From: DLAJ01 sp023663615
Lineage (GTDB): Bacteria > Bacillota > Clostridia > Lachnospirales > Lachnospiraceae
Assembly (NCBI GenBank): GCA_023663615.1
Contig: JAMPHA010000025.1
Coordinates: forward strand, 1 to 33,706
DNA: 33,706 nt
Direction: 5' to 3'
The position numbers were made by a program, and so were the translations under genes. Shown piece by piece: positions 1 through 7,803 of the stretch (the stretch's first letter is position 1; the number at the start of each line of letters is the position of its first letter). Below the pieces are notes generated by a model. It had not been told where the DNA came from and made no database searches. It saw only the letters and a program-made list of their open reading frames with translations.

Positions 1-52
1 ACACCTTTTCTGACATAGGAATCTTGATTTTGTTAATTTAACTTAATGACAT

Positions 53-77
53 TGGCTTATGCGGAACTCTTTTTTTA
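53..77 (-). terminator. partial copy of the gene-end terminator repeat
   Basis: The minus strand reads TAA, an A-run, then GAGTTCCGCAT, directly at the stop codon of the GH13 gene. The same arrangement ends the genes at 28549 and 4450, where a full hairpin follows. Here only the stop-proximal arm is recognisable and I see no clear pairing arm within positions 1-52. It is probably a truncated or decayed terminator copy. Confidence 0.35.
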
Positions 78-1802
78 CTCATCCACAAGCACTGCCGTCT
101 CATACGCGCCCATGCTGCCCGAAAATTCCTGACCGGTCATGAGATTTCGTTTTCCTTTGAATTCCGGCAGGCTCACATCATCCTTTCCATTATGAAAGAG
201 CAGAACGACGCTCTGTCCGTTCCTCCGCCGTTCTATGCAGAGAAGTCCCGCCGCATCCTCGGTATCCTGCCTTGTGACCGTTCCCTCGGTCAGTGCCGGA
301 TATGCGTGGCGGATCCCGGTGAGCGTTCGGTAATACGCAAACATTTCCCTGTCCTGTCTGCTTTCCTCCCATAACATGCCGCGCCTGCAATCCGGATCGG
401 GACCGCCCTCCATTGCGACCTCATCCCCGTAATAGATCATGGGCATACCCGGCAGCAAAAGCTGCATAGCGGCCGCCATCTTCTGCTTTTGCCTGTCATA
501 CTGCGCAGTATGCAGAAAACGCTCCGTATCATGGCTGTCGATCAGATTCCAAAGATAGCTGTCCAGTCCTTTGTGCAGGTTTCCCTTGATAAAATGGAGT
601 TTTCCGACGAAGGCAGACGCGGGTATCGTCTCTGTCGCGACAAAATCCGAAACCGCCTGGTAAAACGGATAATTCATGGCGCTGTCCCACTCGTCGCCCT
701 CCAAAAAATCCCCCGCGAAATGCCAAATCTCACCGACGATCAAAGCATCCTTTTTTACCGCCTTGATCTCCCTGCGGAACCGTTTCCAAAACGCATGGTC
801 GATCTCATCCCCGACATCTAAGCGCCAGCCGTCAATATCGCACACCCTGATCCAATAGGAAGCAACTTCGATAAAATAATCAGCCGTCTCCTTGTTTTTC
901 AGATTCAGCTTCGGCATAAACCCGGCATAGGCAAACGTTTTATAATTCGGCTTTTTCCCTCGCTCCGCCATGAGCGGAAACCCGTCGATCTGATACCAGT
1001 TTATATATTGTGACTGCGCCCCGTTTTCCCTGATGTCGCGAAACGCAAAAAAATCCACTCCCGTGTGGTTAAACACGCCGTCTAAGATCACATACATCCC
1101 CAGCCCGTGCGCTTTTTCCACAAGCTCCTTTAAGTCCTTCTCATCGCCAAAGGACGGATCAATGCGGTAATAATCCTTGATATTATACTTATGACTCGAA
1201 TCGGAATGAAAGATCGGCGTCAGATAAACAATATCGACGCCCAGCTCTCTGATATGATCTAAATGGTCGATCACGCCGCGGAGCGAGCCTTTGAGATCCG
1301 CCTTATGCCCGATCGGCGCCTGATACCAGACTTCTTCCGGAATCTCCTGATCCGAGGCAAAGCGCGACGGAAAAATCTGATAGACGACTTTATTTTTTGC
1401 CCAGGCAGGCAGTTCGAACAGTTCATTTTCCCGAAGATTCTGCGGGCAGTCATACATTCTTTCAATATCCGTGACCGGCTCATCGAAAAAATCATGATTT
1501 CCGTAATAGATCACATTTCCCGACCGATCCTCGATCTCAAAAAAATACCTGAGACAGATCACGTCCATCTCGATCACTGCCTCGTAATAATCAAGATAGT
1601 TATCAGAATACGCTTTCTCCATTCGGTATTCCTGCCTTGTGTCCCCGTACTTTAGCGGAATATACTTATCCCGCGTATGAAGGATGACGCCCGCCGCATC
1701 GTCTTTTTTGGTTTCCAGCCGGATCAGAAAGCGCCCTTTCCCGATCGCATGGCAATACCGCCTGTCCGCAAAGTGTCTGACTGCCGCATATTCCAGTTCC
1801 AT
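75..1802 (-). CDS. GH13 neopullulanase / cyclomaltodextrinase-type glycosidase
   Basis: This is a 575-residue cytoplasmic enzyme (no signal peptide) expected to hydrolyse alpha-1,4/1,6 links in maltooligosaccharides, cyclodextrins or pullulan fragments. The N-terminal ~120 residues form a beta-rich CBM34-like domain typical of GH13_20 enzymes. The (beta/alpha)8 barrel carries the family motifs: DGVFNHTG, the nucleophile Asp in GWRLDVGDE (about D329), the acid/base Glu in VGEIWH (about E358) and the transition-state Asp in DSHDTE (about D425). The open frame extends upstream to 1871, but the ATG at 1802 has an AGGGAGAGG ribosome site at correct spacing and begins the homologous region (MELEYAAVRHF). 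The exact substrate cannot be decided from sequence. Confidence 0.9.
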   Translation of the reverse strand: MELEYAAVRHFADRRYCHAIGKGRFLIRLETKKDDAAGVILHTRDKYIPLKYGDTRQEYRMEKAYSDNYLDYYEAVIEMDVICLRYFFEIEDRSGNVIYYGNHDFFDEPVTDIERMYDCPQNLRENELFELPAWAKNKVVYQIFPSRFASDQEIPEEVWYQAPIGHKADLKGSLRGVIDHLDHIRELGVDIVYLTPIFHSDSSHKYNIKDYYRIDPSFGDEKDLKELVEKAHGLGMYVILDGVFNHTGVDFFAFRDIRENGAQSQYINWYQIDGFPLMAERGKKPNYKTFAYAGFMPKLNLKNKETADYFIEVASYWIRVCDIDGWRLDVGDEIDHAFWKRFRREIKAVKKDALIVGEIWHFAGDFLEGDEWDSAMNYPFYQAVSDFVATETIPASAFVGKLHFIKGNLHKGLDSYLWNLIDSHDTERFLHTAQYDRQKQKMAAAMQLLLPGMPMIYYGDEVAMEGGPDPDCRRGMLWEESRQDREMFAYYRTLTGIRHAYPALTEGTVTRQDTEDAAGLLCIERRRNGQSVVLLFHNGKDDVSLPEFKGKRNLMTGQEFSGSMGAYETAVLVDE

Positions 1803-1854
1803 ATGACCTCTCCCTCTCTTTTCCTCCGTGCCCTGTTGCTGCGTCATTCCGCTT

Positions 1855-1983
1855 TTACATCTGCGCCGCAATTTCTCTTAAATATTCCAACGCCCGTTTC
1901 CGTTCTTCTAACTCTCTCTCATTGCAATAAACAGGATCGTGCCAGCCTTCGACCGTGATGTCCCCCTGATAACCCGCGTCACA
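1855..1983 (-). pseudogene. remnant: C-terminus of a sugar-phosphate isomerase/epimerase (AP-endonuclease-2 TIM barrel)
   Basis: About 42 codons, starting at the stop codon of the FMN reductase in another frame, read DAGYQGDITVEGWHDPVY and end in ERKRALEYLREIAAQM and TAA. This resembles the last strand and helix of the xylose-isomerase-like sugar phosphate isomerase/epimerase family, where GY(D/E)G followed by an I-x-(I/V)-E strand and a final amphipathic helix close the barrel. There is no start or remaining barrel upstream; that space is occupied by the intact reductase gene. I infer a truncated leftover from a deletion or gene replacement. The family assignment is from memory of motifs only. 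Confidence 0.45.
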
Positions 1984-2602
1984 GCGCGCGCACAAAATTC
2001 GTCCAGGCGTGCGGCTCTTTTTCCGGAAGCCCATATTTCTGTTTTCCGAGCGCAATGCTTTTCATTAAGAAACTCATATTCGCCGCAAGCGTGCGCATCA
2101 TCTGCATACCTTCCGCATCCTGCACGGCTTCCGCCGCGTTGTTGCCGTGAATCCCATTCCAATATTGCCCGGATGCAACCGGCATCCCGCAGATCGTAAA
2201 ATATTTATTTAACTCGTCAAAGGTCGCCGTCAGTCCGCCCCGTCTTGCCGACGCGACCGCCGCGCCGACCTTCATGGTCTTATCGAAATGCGTACTGTAA
2301 AACAGGCGGTCAAGGAACGCGATCAATGTCGCGTTTGCCGACGCGTAATACACGGGACTGCCCACAACCAGTCCGTCGCATTCCTCAAACTTCGGCGCAA
2401 CTGCGTTGACCGCATCGTCAAACACGCAGCTTCCTTTTTTCGCACAGGTATCACATGCGATACAGCCGCGAATATCCTGATTGCCGATATGGATGAGTTC
2501 TGTTTCGATTCCTTCCTTTGCAAATACCTGCTCCATCTCATGCAGCGCGGTATAGGTGCTCCCCTCCTTGTGGGGGCTTCCGTTAATCAAAAGTACTTTC
2601 AT
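1979..2602 (-). CDS. flavodoxin-family NAD(P)H-dependent FMN reductase / iron-sulfur flavoprotein-like
   Basis: This is a 207-residue protein of the NADPH-dependent FMN reductase (flavodoxin-like) family. The N-terminal LLINGSPHKEGSTYTAL is the FMN-phosphate loop. A Cys motif (CIACDTCAKKGSC, about residues 47-59) follows the second strand, as in the related multimeric flavodoxin-fold WrbA/Isf-like proteins. The segment DGLVVGSPVYYASAN contacts the isoalloxazine ring. Length fits the family. The ATG has GAGGAG eight bases upstream. It is expected to be a soluble electron carrier or quinone/disulfide-type reductase; the substrate is unknown. Its 3' end abuts the epimerase remnant. Confidence 0.85.
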   Translation of the reverse strand: MKVLLINGSPHKEGSTYTALHEMEQVFAKEGIETELIHIGNQDIRGCIACDTCAKKGSCVFDDAVNAVAPKFEECDGLVVGSPVYYASANATLIAFLDRLFYSTHFDKTMKVGAAVASARRGGLTATFDELNKYFTICGMPVASGQYWNGIHGNNAAEAVQDAEGMQMMRTLAANMSFLMKSIALGKQKYGLPEKEPHAWTNFVRAL

Positions 2603-2631
2603 TGTGTCTGCTCCTCTCTGTGTGTTATTAT

Positions 2632-2646
2632 TTAGGCAATCGCCTA
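2632..2646 (-). terminator. short hairpin between the GH5 and FMN reductase genes
   Basis: TAGGC/GCCTA form a 5-bp stem around a 4-nt loop just downstream of the GH5 stop codon. The T-run is weak, so this may be an inefficient terminator or an incidental hairpin. Confidence 0.25.
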
Positions 2647-2653
2647 TATGTTG

Positions 2654-4264
2654 TTATTCAAAAGAATCCGCATATTTCATAAGCGCCGCCACAATATCGG
2701 GATAAATAAAGTAGCCGCCCCTGCGGTAATACAGTCCGAAATTCTCTCCGTTTCCGGTGAACGCGTTGTTATCCCACCACAGGCAGGTGATCCCTCTCGC
2801 TCTGGCGGCGGCAATATAATATGCCGCATAGTCCACGCGGTCCTGCGTGTTCTGGTCCTTATCGCGCGCGCCAAATTCCCCGATCACAACAGGGGTTCCC
2901 TGACGGATGAAGCGATCGTAAAGTTTGTCCATAAAAGAATCAATATCCCGTGTGGAAGCGGTACTGCCCGCATCAAATTCCGACTTACTCCCCGAATCGC
3001 TTGATGACTGGAGTGCAAAATTATACGGTGTATACGCATGTACGGACACGATGATCCGGTTTTCCGCTCCTCCCGGATCGGCCGGAAGAACAAAATCGGA
3101 ATGCAGCGCGCCCTCCGGGGACGCATCATAGCCCGGAACCATCAAATAGCGCGAACCGTTATTTCCGCCGCCTGCCCGCACCGTATCTACAAAAACCTGA
3201 TTGAGCGTATTGATACATGCGATCGCATCCATGCAGTCCTCGCTGCGGCTGTCAATCCACCACTCATTGGCATGTCCGACCAGACGCGGTTCATTCATTC
3301 CCTCAAAGATCAAATGCTCGTCATAATCGGCGAACCGCGCGGAAAGCTGCGACCAGACCGCACTGATGTACTTTTCGGACTGTTCTAAATGCTCCGTGTC
3401 CGGGAAATAGCAATCCTCTCTGGTATCGTGATGAATATTTAAGATGATATACATTCCGTTGTCAATCCCATAATCGACAATCTCCTGCACGCGGTCAAGC
3501 CACACTTCGGAAATGGTAAAATCCTCATCTACAAAATGTCCGTGCCACGTCACCGGAACCCGCATCGTACGGAAGCCTGCCTCATAAATATCGTCGATCA
3601 TTTCCTTGGTCGTGGCAACCGAAACCCAACAGGTCTCGCTGTCAAGTTCGTTCGTATAGCCGCCGTCCGAATACGCGTCCAGCGTATTGCCGAGCGACCA
3701 TCCGATCTTCATATCACGCACAAACGCAAGCGCCTCGCTATCCGGCAGCTCGTAAGATTGCATTGCAATCTCCGGAATCTCATAGGTAAGCTCCGTATCC
3801 GCGTCTTCCCCGCTGTCTTCACTATTCCGCTCTCCGGAAGCGCCTTCTCCCGCTGCATCCGCATCAACGAGATTTCCATCGGATCCGTCCGCAGACGAAC
3901 CGGGCGCCGTTCCCGGCACCTCGCTTTCTTTCTCAGCGCCGCAGCCGTTCGACAAAAATAATGCCATCGCTATGACGAGCACAATCATTGCAACGGTGAT
4001 CAGATTTCCTCTGGAAGAAAAGAACCCCCGCCTTTTTCTTCTGCGCGCCGTATAGTCCGGTCTGTGCGACACATGCTTTTTTCCGCTATGCATCTGGGTC
4101 TGTGCGATCTGCCTAGTGCCGCTGCCGCTCACATGGTAATCGCGCGGCTCTATTCCCTCCTGCGTGCTACTTTCCTTTGCCGCCATTGCCGCCTGAAGCG
4201 CCGCGCGCTGTGCCACACTGCGCGACAGCATCGCATCGATCTGTGCCATTCTCTTCTTTGTCAT
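2654..4264 (-). CDS. membrane-anchored GH5 endoglucanase/glycanase
   Basis: This 536-residue protein has three parts. First comes a basic cytoplasmic segment (~88 residues, with a YTARRRKRRG stretch). A single membrane helix follows (about 88-106, LITVAMIVLVIAMALFL), then a Ser/Gly/Asp/Glu-rich linker (110-160). The last part is a GH5 (beta/alpha)8 domain with GWSLGNTLDA, LNIHH (H278/H279), the acid/base in GMNEP (E325), SVHAYTPY (H409) and the nucleophile in VIGEFG (E463). These match the retaining cellulase family A. I infer a type II topology with the catalytic domain outside the cell, cleaving beta-glucans, xyloglucan or mannan. Cys108 after the helix (LSNGC) could be read as a lipobox, but the long charged N-terminus argues against a lipoprotein signal. 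The start has a GGAG-containing site upstream. Confidence 0.9.
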   Translation of the reverse strand: MTKKRMAQIDAMLSRSVAQRAALQAAMAAKESSTQEGIEPRDYHVSGSGTRQIAQTQMHSGKKHVSHRPDYTARRRKRRGFFSSRGNLITVAMIVLVIAMALFLSNGCGAEKESEVPGTAPGSSADGSDGNLVDADAAGEGASGERNSEDSGEDADTELTYEIPEIAMQSYELPDSEALAFVRDMKIGWSLGNTLDAYSDGGYTNELDSETCWVSVATTKEMIDDIYEAGFRTMRVPVTWHGHFVDEDFTISEVWLDRVQEIVDYGIDNGMYIILNIHHDTREDCYFPDTEHLEQSEKYISAVWSQLSARFADYDEHLIFEGMNEPRLVGHANEWWIDSRSEDCMDAIACINTLNQVFVDTVRAGGGNNGSRYLMVPGYDASPEGALHSDFVLPADPGGAENRIIVSVHAYTPYNFALQSSSDSGSKSEFDAGSTASTRDIDSFMDKLYDRFIRQGTPVVIGEFGARDKDQNTQDRVDYAAYYIAAARARGITCLWWDNNAFTGNGENFGLYYRRGGYFIYPDIVAALMKYADSFE

Positions 4265-4375
4265 GTTGCTCCTGTCCTCCTCCTGCGTCCCCTATTCATC
4301 CGTTCCTATGTACTGTTTCACGACCTGCTTTCCCCCGTTCTCCGTTCAAGCCAAGTCAACGTTTGCCGCTTTTCG

Positions 4376-4425
4376 TAGGAAATTTCGTAGCCTGTGAAGA
4401 ATTGCGTCAGCAATTCTTCGAAAGA
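4376..4425. repeat. dispersed hairpin repeat, copy A
   Basis: Fifty bases are identical, in inverted orientation, to 12814-12863. The unit contains a perfect 10-bp stem (4396-4405 with 4410-4419) with a 4-base loop, flanked by an AT-rich tail (TAGGAAATTTCGT). It lies downstream of the coiled-coil gene and upstream of the GH5 gene. Confidence 0.85.
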
Positions 4426-4451
4426 GTTTCGCGCAAGCGAAACTCTTTTTT
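4421..4451 (-). terminator. bidirectional-looking terminator after the coiled-coil protein gene
   Basis: AAAGAGTTTCGC and GCGAAACTCTTT pair perfectly over 12 bp around the loop GCAA. The A/T tracts on both flanks allow termination in either direction, but the longer T-run is on the plus strand. The TAA stop codon of the upstream minus-strand gene is built into the A-run. Confidence 0.7.
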
Positions 4452-4698
4452 ATGCACAGTCCGCTTCGCCCATGCCTTCCTGTGCGATATGCTGCTCCAA
4501 AATATCCCTAGCCTGTTCGATCGTCACGCCCGACTCCTCCAAAAGCCCCGCGATCTCCTCAATCTCCTTTGCGCGTTTCTCCTGCTTAAGCGCTTCTAAT
4601 TCCTTATTTTCCGACTGAATCCTTGTCTTAAGTCCCTGAATCAGTTCCTCTTTCTCTCTGATCTTGTCCTCTATTGTTTTTCTTGGTCCTCTGGACAT
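4450..4698 (-). CDS. small coiled-coil protein, unknown function
   Basis: This is an 82-residue soluble protein. Residues 8-45 are strongly heptad-like and charged (KIREKEELIQGLKTRIQSEN), predicting a coiled coil. They are followed by a helical, acidic C-terminal segment (EEIAGLLEESGVTIEQARDILEQH). The N-terminus is basic (MSRGPRK). A textbook AGGAGG lies six bases before the ATG. It superficially resembles small coiled-coil families of Clostridia (DUF4315-like), but I cannot assign a function. The gene stands alone between the GTPase-nuclease gene and the GH5 gene and ends in its own terminator. Confidence 0.7.
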   Translation of the reverse strand: MSRGPRKTIEDKIREKEELIQGLKTRIQSENKELEALKQEKRAKEIEEIAGLLEESGVTIEQARDILEQHIAQEGMGEADCA

Positions 4699-4872
4699 GC
4701 TGCACCTCCTGCTTTTTTCATCGGCGGCCGGATGCAGTCCATCCGTTTTTACCGCTCTTTATAGTATATGTGCATGTCCCACCAAAAAGAACCCGCATCT
4801 CCTGCAATTTTCATTTTTTCTAATATCCCTGCCTGTAAAAGGAGAACGGCTTTTCTTTCAGCCCCCGATAGC

Positions 4873-7803
4873 TCAACCATCTGTCTTTTCGGCACTTTCC
4901 AGTTCCAGTTCTTTCAGCTTCTTCTCCATCGTATTGCCAAGCCGCCCCGTCTGCGTCATATGCGCCTCGCGAAACTGCGCGCTTCTGTACGCAATCTCCT
5001 CCCGCAGTTCTCTTGATGAAAGCAGGGCGCAGCCCTGTCCGCGGATGATGATCTGTTCCAGACCGTCCGAAGTCGCCACCGTGATACGGTATTTTCTGCC
5101 GTTTTCATGTGCGAACTTTTCAATATATTGATCGGCGGTCTCCGCCTCTTTGGTAAAGACCACATGAATATTATGATAATCAGTCAACTCCTCGGCATGT
5201 CCCTGCACACGGTACGCGTCAAATACGACAATGACCTCACAGCCTCGCATCGCCTGATAATTGCAGAGCACATCCATAAGCTTCCCGCGCGCCGCATCGA
5301 CATTCGCCGCCGCAAGCGCGCTCAAATCCTCCCACGCAAAGATGACGTTATAGCCGTCCACAAGGAGATATTCTTCTCCTGCTTCTCCTGCTTCTCCTGC
5401 TTCTCCTGCTTCTCCTGCCCGCACACTGTTCTTCCACTGTCCGCCGTCGTAGCGCCTGCTCCAGACCTTTTTTTCCGTATTATCCTCTTTTCGGTTTGCA
5501 CCGCCGCTTCTCCGTACGATCTCGTCAATCTCCTCCGTGCCGATCGCTCGCTCCTCCGGCTCTTTTGCGAAATCGGACGCATACATGCCGTCCGGATCCC
5601 GTTCCGTCATGCCGGCTTTTAAGATGCGTTCCGTCATTCTTCCATCCATGCCATGTTCCGCAAAATCCGTTTCCTGCACACTGTCTGCTGAACCGAAATT
5701 TCCCTCCGCCATCCGTCCGATCCGTGCTGGAAGCGCCTCCACATGCATATAATCGGTTACTTCGTTCCACGGAACATAAAATCCCGCGCCATGCCCGCAA
5801 AAGATGGAACCCGTCGGATTTTCCGTATCCGCTTCCGGGTCATATCCGATCTCCGCAACGATCTCCTGCGCATGATGACAGCGCTCATATCCGTGCAGGG
5901 ACAGATTCATTCTGCCGCGCCCTTTGGTGTAAGAAGCAAGCTCTCTCGCATAATCCGACATTTCCGACACGGGAACGATCCCCGTAAGCGTCATTCTTTC
6001 CCCGAACGATTCCGCGCCGTCCAAAGATGCATCTGTGCCATGGGTAGACGCCGCCGTGCTTCCCAAAGATGCCGCAGGACTACCGGAATCCGCCGCCCCG
6101 CCGCCGGATATTCCTACATGTTCAGGAACCGTCTTTCGGCTCTCCGCCGCTTCCGGTACGCCAAACTGCGCACACCGCTTTTCCATGTCGGTCATGACTC
6201 TGCCGATCTGCTGCGCCGGTACGGTGATCCGGAACCGATAATACGGCTCTAACAGCACACAGCGCGCGCTCCGCAGTCCCTGACGCACCGCCCGGTACGT
6301 CGCCTGTCTGAAATCCCCGCCCTCCGTATGCTTCAAATGCGCCCGTCCCGATACGAGCGTGATCTTCATATCCGTGATTGGCGCGCCTGTCAGCACGCCG
6401 ACATGCTCTTTTTCCTCTAAATGTTTCAAGACCAGCCGCTGCCAGTTCCCATCTAGCACTTCCTCGCTGCACGCACTTGCAAACACAAGACCGCTCCCCG
6501 GCTCTCCCGGTTCCATGTAAAGATGCACTTCCGCATAATGGCGCAGCGGCTCATAATGTCCGACGCCCTCGACCGCCTCCGCCAGCGTCTCCCGATACAC
6601 AATGCGTCCCGCGTCAAAACGCACCGCCACGCCAAAGCGTTCCAGAATCAACCGCTGTAAGATTTCCGTCTGTACCTCTCCCATGAGCTGCACATGAATT
6701 TCCTTCAGGTGTTCCTCCCAGCAGACATGAAGCTGCGGCTCCTCCTCCTCAAGCTGTCTCAGCTTCGGCAAAAACTGCGCCGCCTGCATATCGTCGGGTA
6801 AAATCAGGCGATAGGTCAGCACGGGAACAAAGAACGGCTGCGCCGACGCTTTTTCCGCACCCAACCCTTCCCCTGCCGCAGTCGCGCTCAGTCCCGTGAC
6901 CGCACAGACCTCTCCCGCCTGCACCGACGCGGGCGTCTCACAGCGCGCACCCGAATAAATACGGATCTGACTCACCTTTTCGCTATGCGCGCGTTCTCCC
7001 TCTCCATAGGACACCACATCGCGCACCGCAAGACTGCCGCCCGTTATTTTCAAATACGTCAGCCGGTTCCCCTGCTCATCCCTGCCGATCTTATACACCC
7101 TTGCCGCAAACTCATTTCCGTAGGACTTCTCCGGCGCATAGCGCGCCAGCGCGTCAAGCAGCTCCTGTACGCCGTCCATTTTTAAGGCGGAACCAAAAAA
7201 GCACGGAAACAGCTCCCGCTCTGCAATGAGCGCAGAAATCTGTCCGTCCGTCAGCGTCCCGTTTTCCAGATATTGTTCCAATGTCTGCTCGGAAAAGAGC
7301 GCCGCCTGCTCAAAAAATGCCTCCGTTCCCTGCTTTCCAAAGTCCAGACACCCCGCCGAGAGCTTTTCCGTAAGCTCTGCCATAAGCGTCTCCCGCGCAG
7401 GACTTGGCAGGTCGGTCTTATTGATAAATAAGAACGTGGGGATGCGGTAGCGCACAAGCAGCCGCCACAGCGTTTCCGTATGCCCCTGCACGCCGTCCGG
7501 CGCGCTGACAACCAAGATCGCAGCGTCCAATATTTGCAGCGCGCGCTCCGTCTCCGCCGAAAAATCCACATGCCCCGGCGTATCGACCAAAGTAAGCCGT
7601 AGCCCGTCCGTCCGGATGAGCGCCTGCTTGGAAAAGATCGTAATGCCGCGTTCCCGCTCCAGCTCGTGGTTGTCCAAAAACGCATCCTGCTTATCGACTC
7701 TCCCCGCCTTTTTGATCGTTCCGCCCGCATAGAGCAGCGCTTCGGACAAGGTCGTTTTTCCCGAATCCACATGGGCGAGGATTCCGCATACCAGTTTTTT
7801 CAT
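4873..7803 (-). CDS. TetM/EF-G-like ribosome GTPase fused to a YacP/Rae1-type NYN (PIN-like) nuclease domain
   Basis: This is a 976-residue fusion. Residues 1-~680 are a ribosomal-protection/EF-G-type translation GTPase: G1 AHVDSGKT (10-17), G2 RGITI (52-56), G3 DTPGH (74-78), G4 NKTD (128-131), then EF-G-like domains II-V. A Ser/Ala/Gly-rich insertion of about 50 residues interrupts the region before ELASYTKGRGR. Residues ~690-795 are disordered, followed by a (GEA)n repeat and, from ~811, a YacP-like NYN domain. Asp residues sit at positions expected for PIN-type metal ligands: D816 (LLVDGYN), D862 (VVFDAY), D891 (TADQY) and D913 (TSDG). TetM alone is ~640 residues. The known single-domain relative Rae1 (YacP) of Bacillus is a ribosome A-site mRNA endonuclease. 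I infer a factor that enters the A site and can cleave mRNA. Its start overlaps the upstream gene (ATGA). Confidence 0.9.
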   Translation of the reverse strand: MKKLVCGILAHVDSGKTTLSEALLYAGGTIKKAGRVDKQDAFLDNHELERERGITIFSKQALIRTDGLRLTLVDTPGHVDFSAETERALQILDAAILVVSAPDGVQGHTETLWRLLVRYRIPTFLFINKTDLPSPARETLMAELTEKLSAGCLDFGKQGTEAFFEQAALFSEQTLEQYLENGTLTDGQISALIAERELFPCFFGSALKMDGVQELLDALARYAPEKSYGNEFAARVYKIGRDEQGNRLTYLKITGGSLAVRDVVSYGEGERAHSEKVSQIRIYSGARCETPASVQAGEVCAVTGLSATAAGEGLGAEKASAQPFFVPVLTYRLILPDDMQAAQFLPKLRQLEEEEPQLHVCWEEHLKEIHVQLMGEVQTEILQRLILERFGVAVRFDAGRIVYRETLAEAVEGVGHYEPLRHYAEVHLYMEPGEPGSGLVFASACSEEVLDGNWQRLVLKHLEEKEHVGVLTGAPITDMKITLVSGRAHLKHTEGGDFRQATYRAVRQGLRSARCVLLEPYYRFRITVPAQQIGRVMTDMEKRCAQFGVPEAAESRKTVPEHVGISGGGAADSGSPAASLGSTAASTHGTDASLDGAESFGERMTLTGIVPVSEMSDYARELASYTKGRGRMNLSLHGYERCHHAQEIVAEIGYDPEADTENPTGSIFCGHGAGFYVPWNEVTDYMHVEALPARIGRMAEGNFGSADSVQETDFAEHGMDGRMTERILKAGMTERDPDGMYASDFAKEPEERAIGTEEIDEIVRRSGGANRKEDNTEKKVWSRRYDGGQWKNSVRAGEAGEAGEAGEAGEEYLLVDGYNVIFAWEDLSALAAANVDAARGKLMDVLCNYQAMRGCEVIVVFDAYRVQGHAEELTDYHNIHVVFTKEAETADQYIEKFAHENGRKYRITVATSDGLEQIIIRGQGCALLSSRELREEIAYRSAQFREAHMTQTGRLGNTMEKKLKELELESAEKTDG
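5374..5418 (-). repeat. 9-bp tandem repeat (5 units) encoding Gly-Glu-Ala linker
   Basis: Five consecutive identical 9-bp units (TTCTCCTGC on the plus strand) encode a Gly-Glu-Ala repeat at about residues 796-810. This is exactly at the junction between the disordered linker and the nuclease domain. Unit loss or gain would keep frame and change linker length by three residues. Confidence 0.95.

Noticed and set aside
4699..4872. Gene or RNA element between the coiled-coil gene and the GTPase-nuclease gene
   Set aside because: No frame with a ribosome site and no strong hairpin; only a weak promoter-like TATACT/TATAAA stretch ahead of the coiled-coil gene.
4873..7803. Tetracycline resistance gene (tetM/tetW class)
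   Set aside because: The nuclease fusion, domain insertions, native-looking codon use and lack of mobile-element context argue for a chromosomal paralogue; resistance cannot be claimed.
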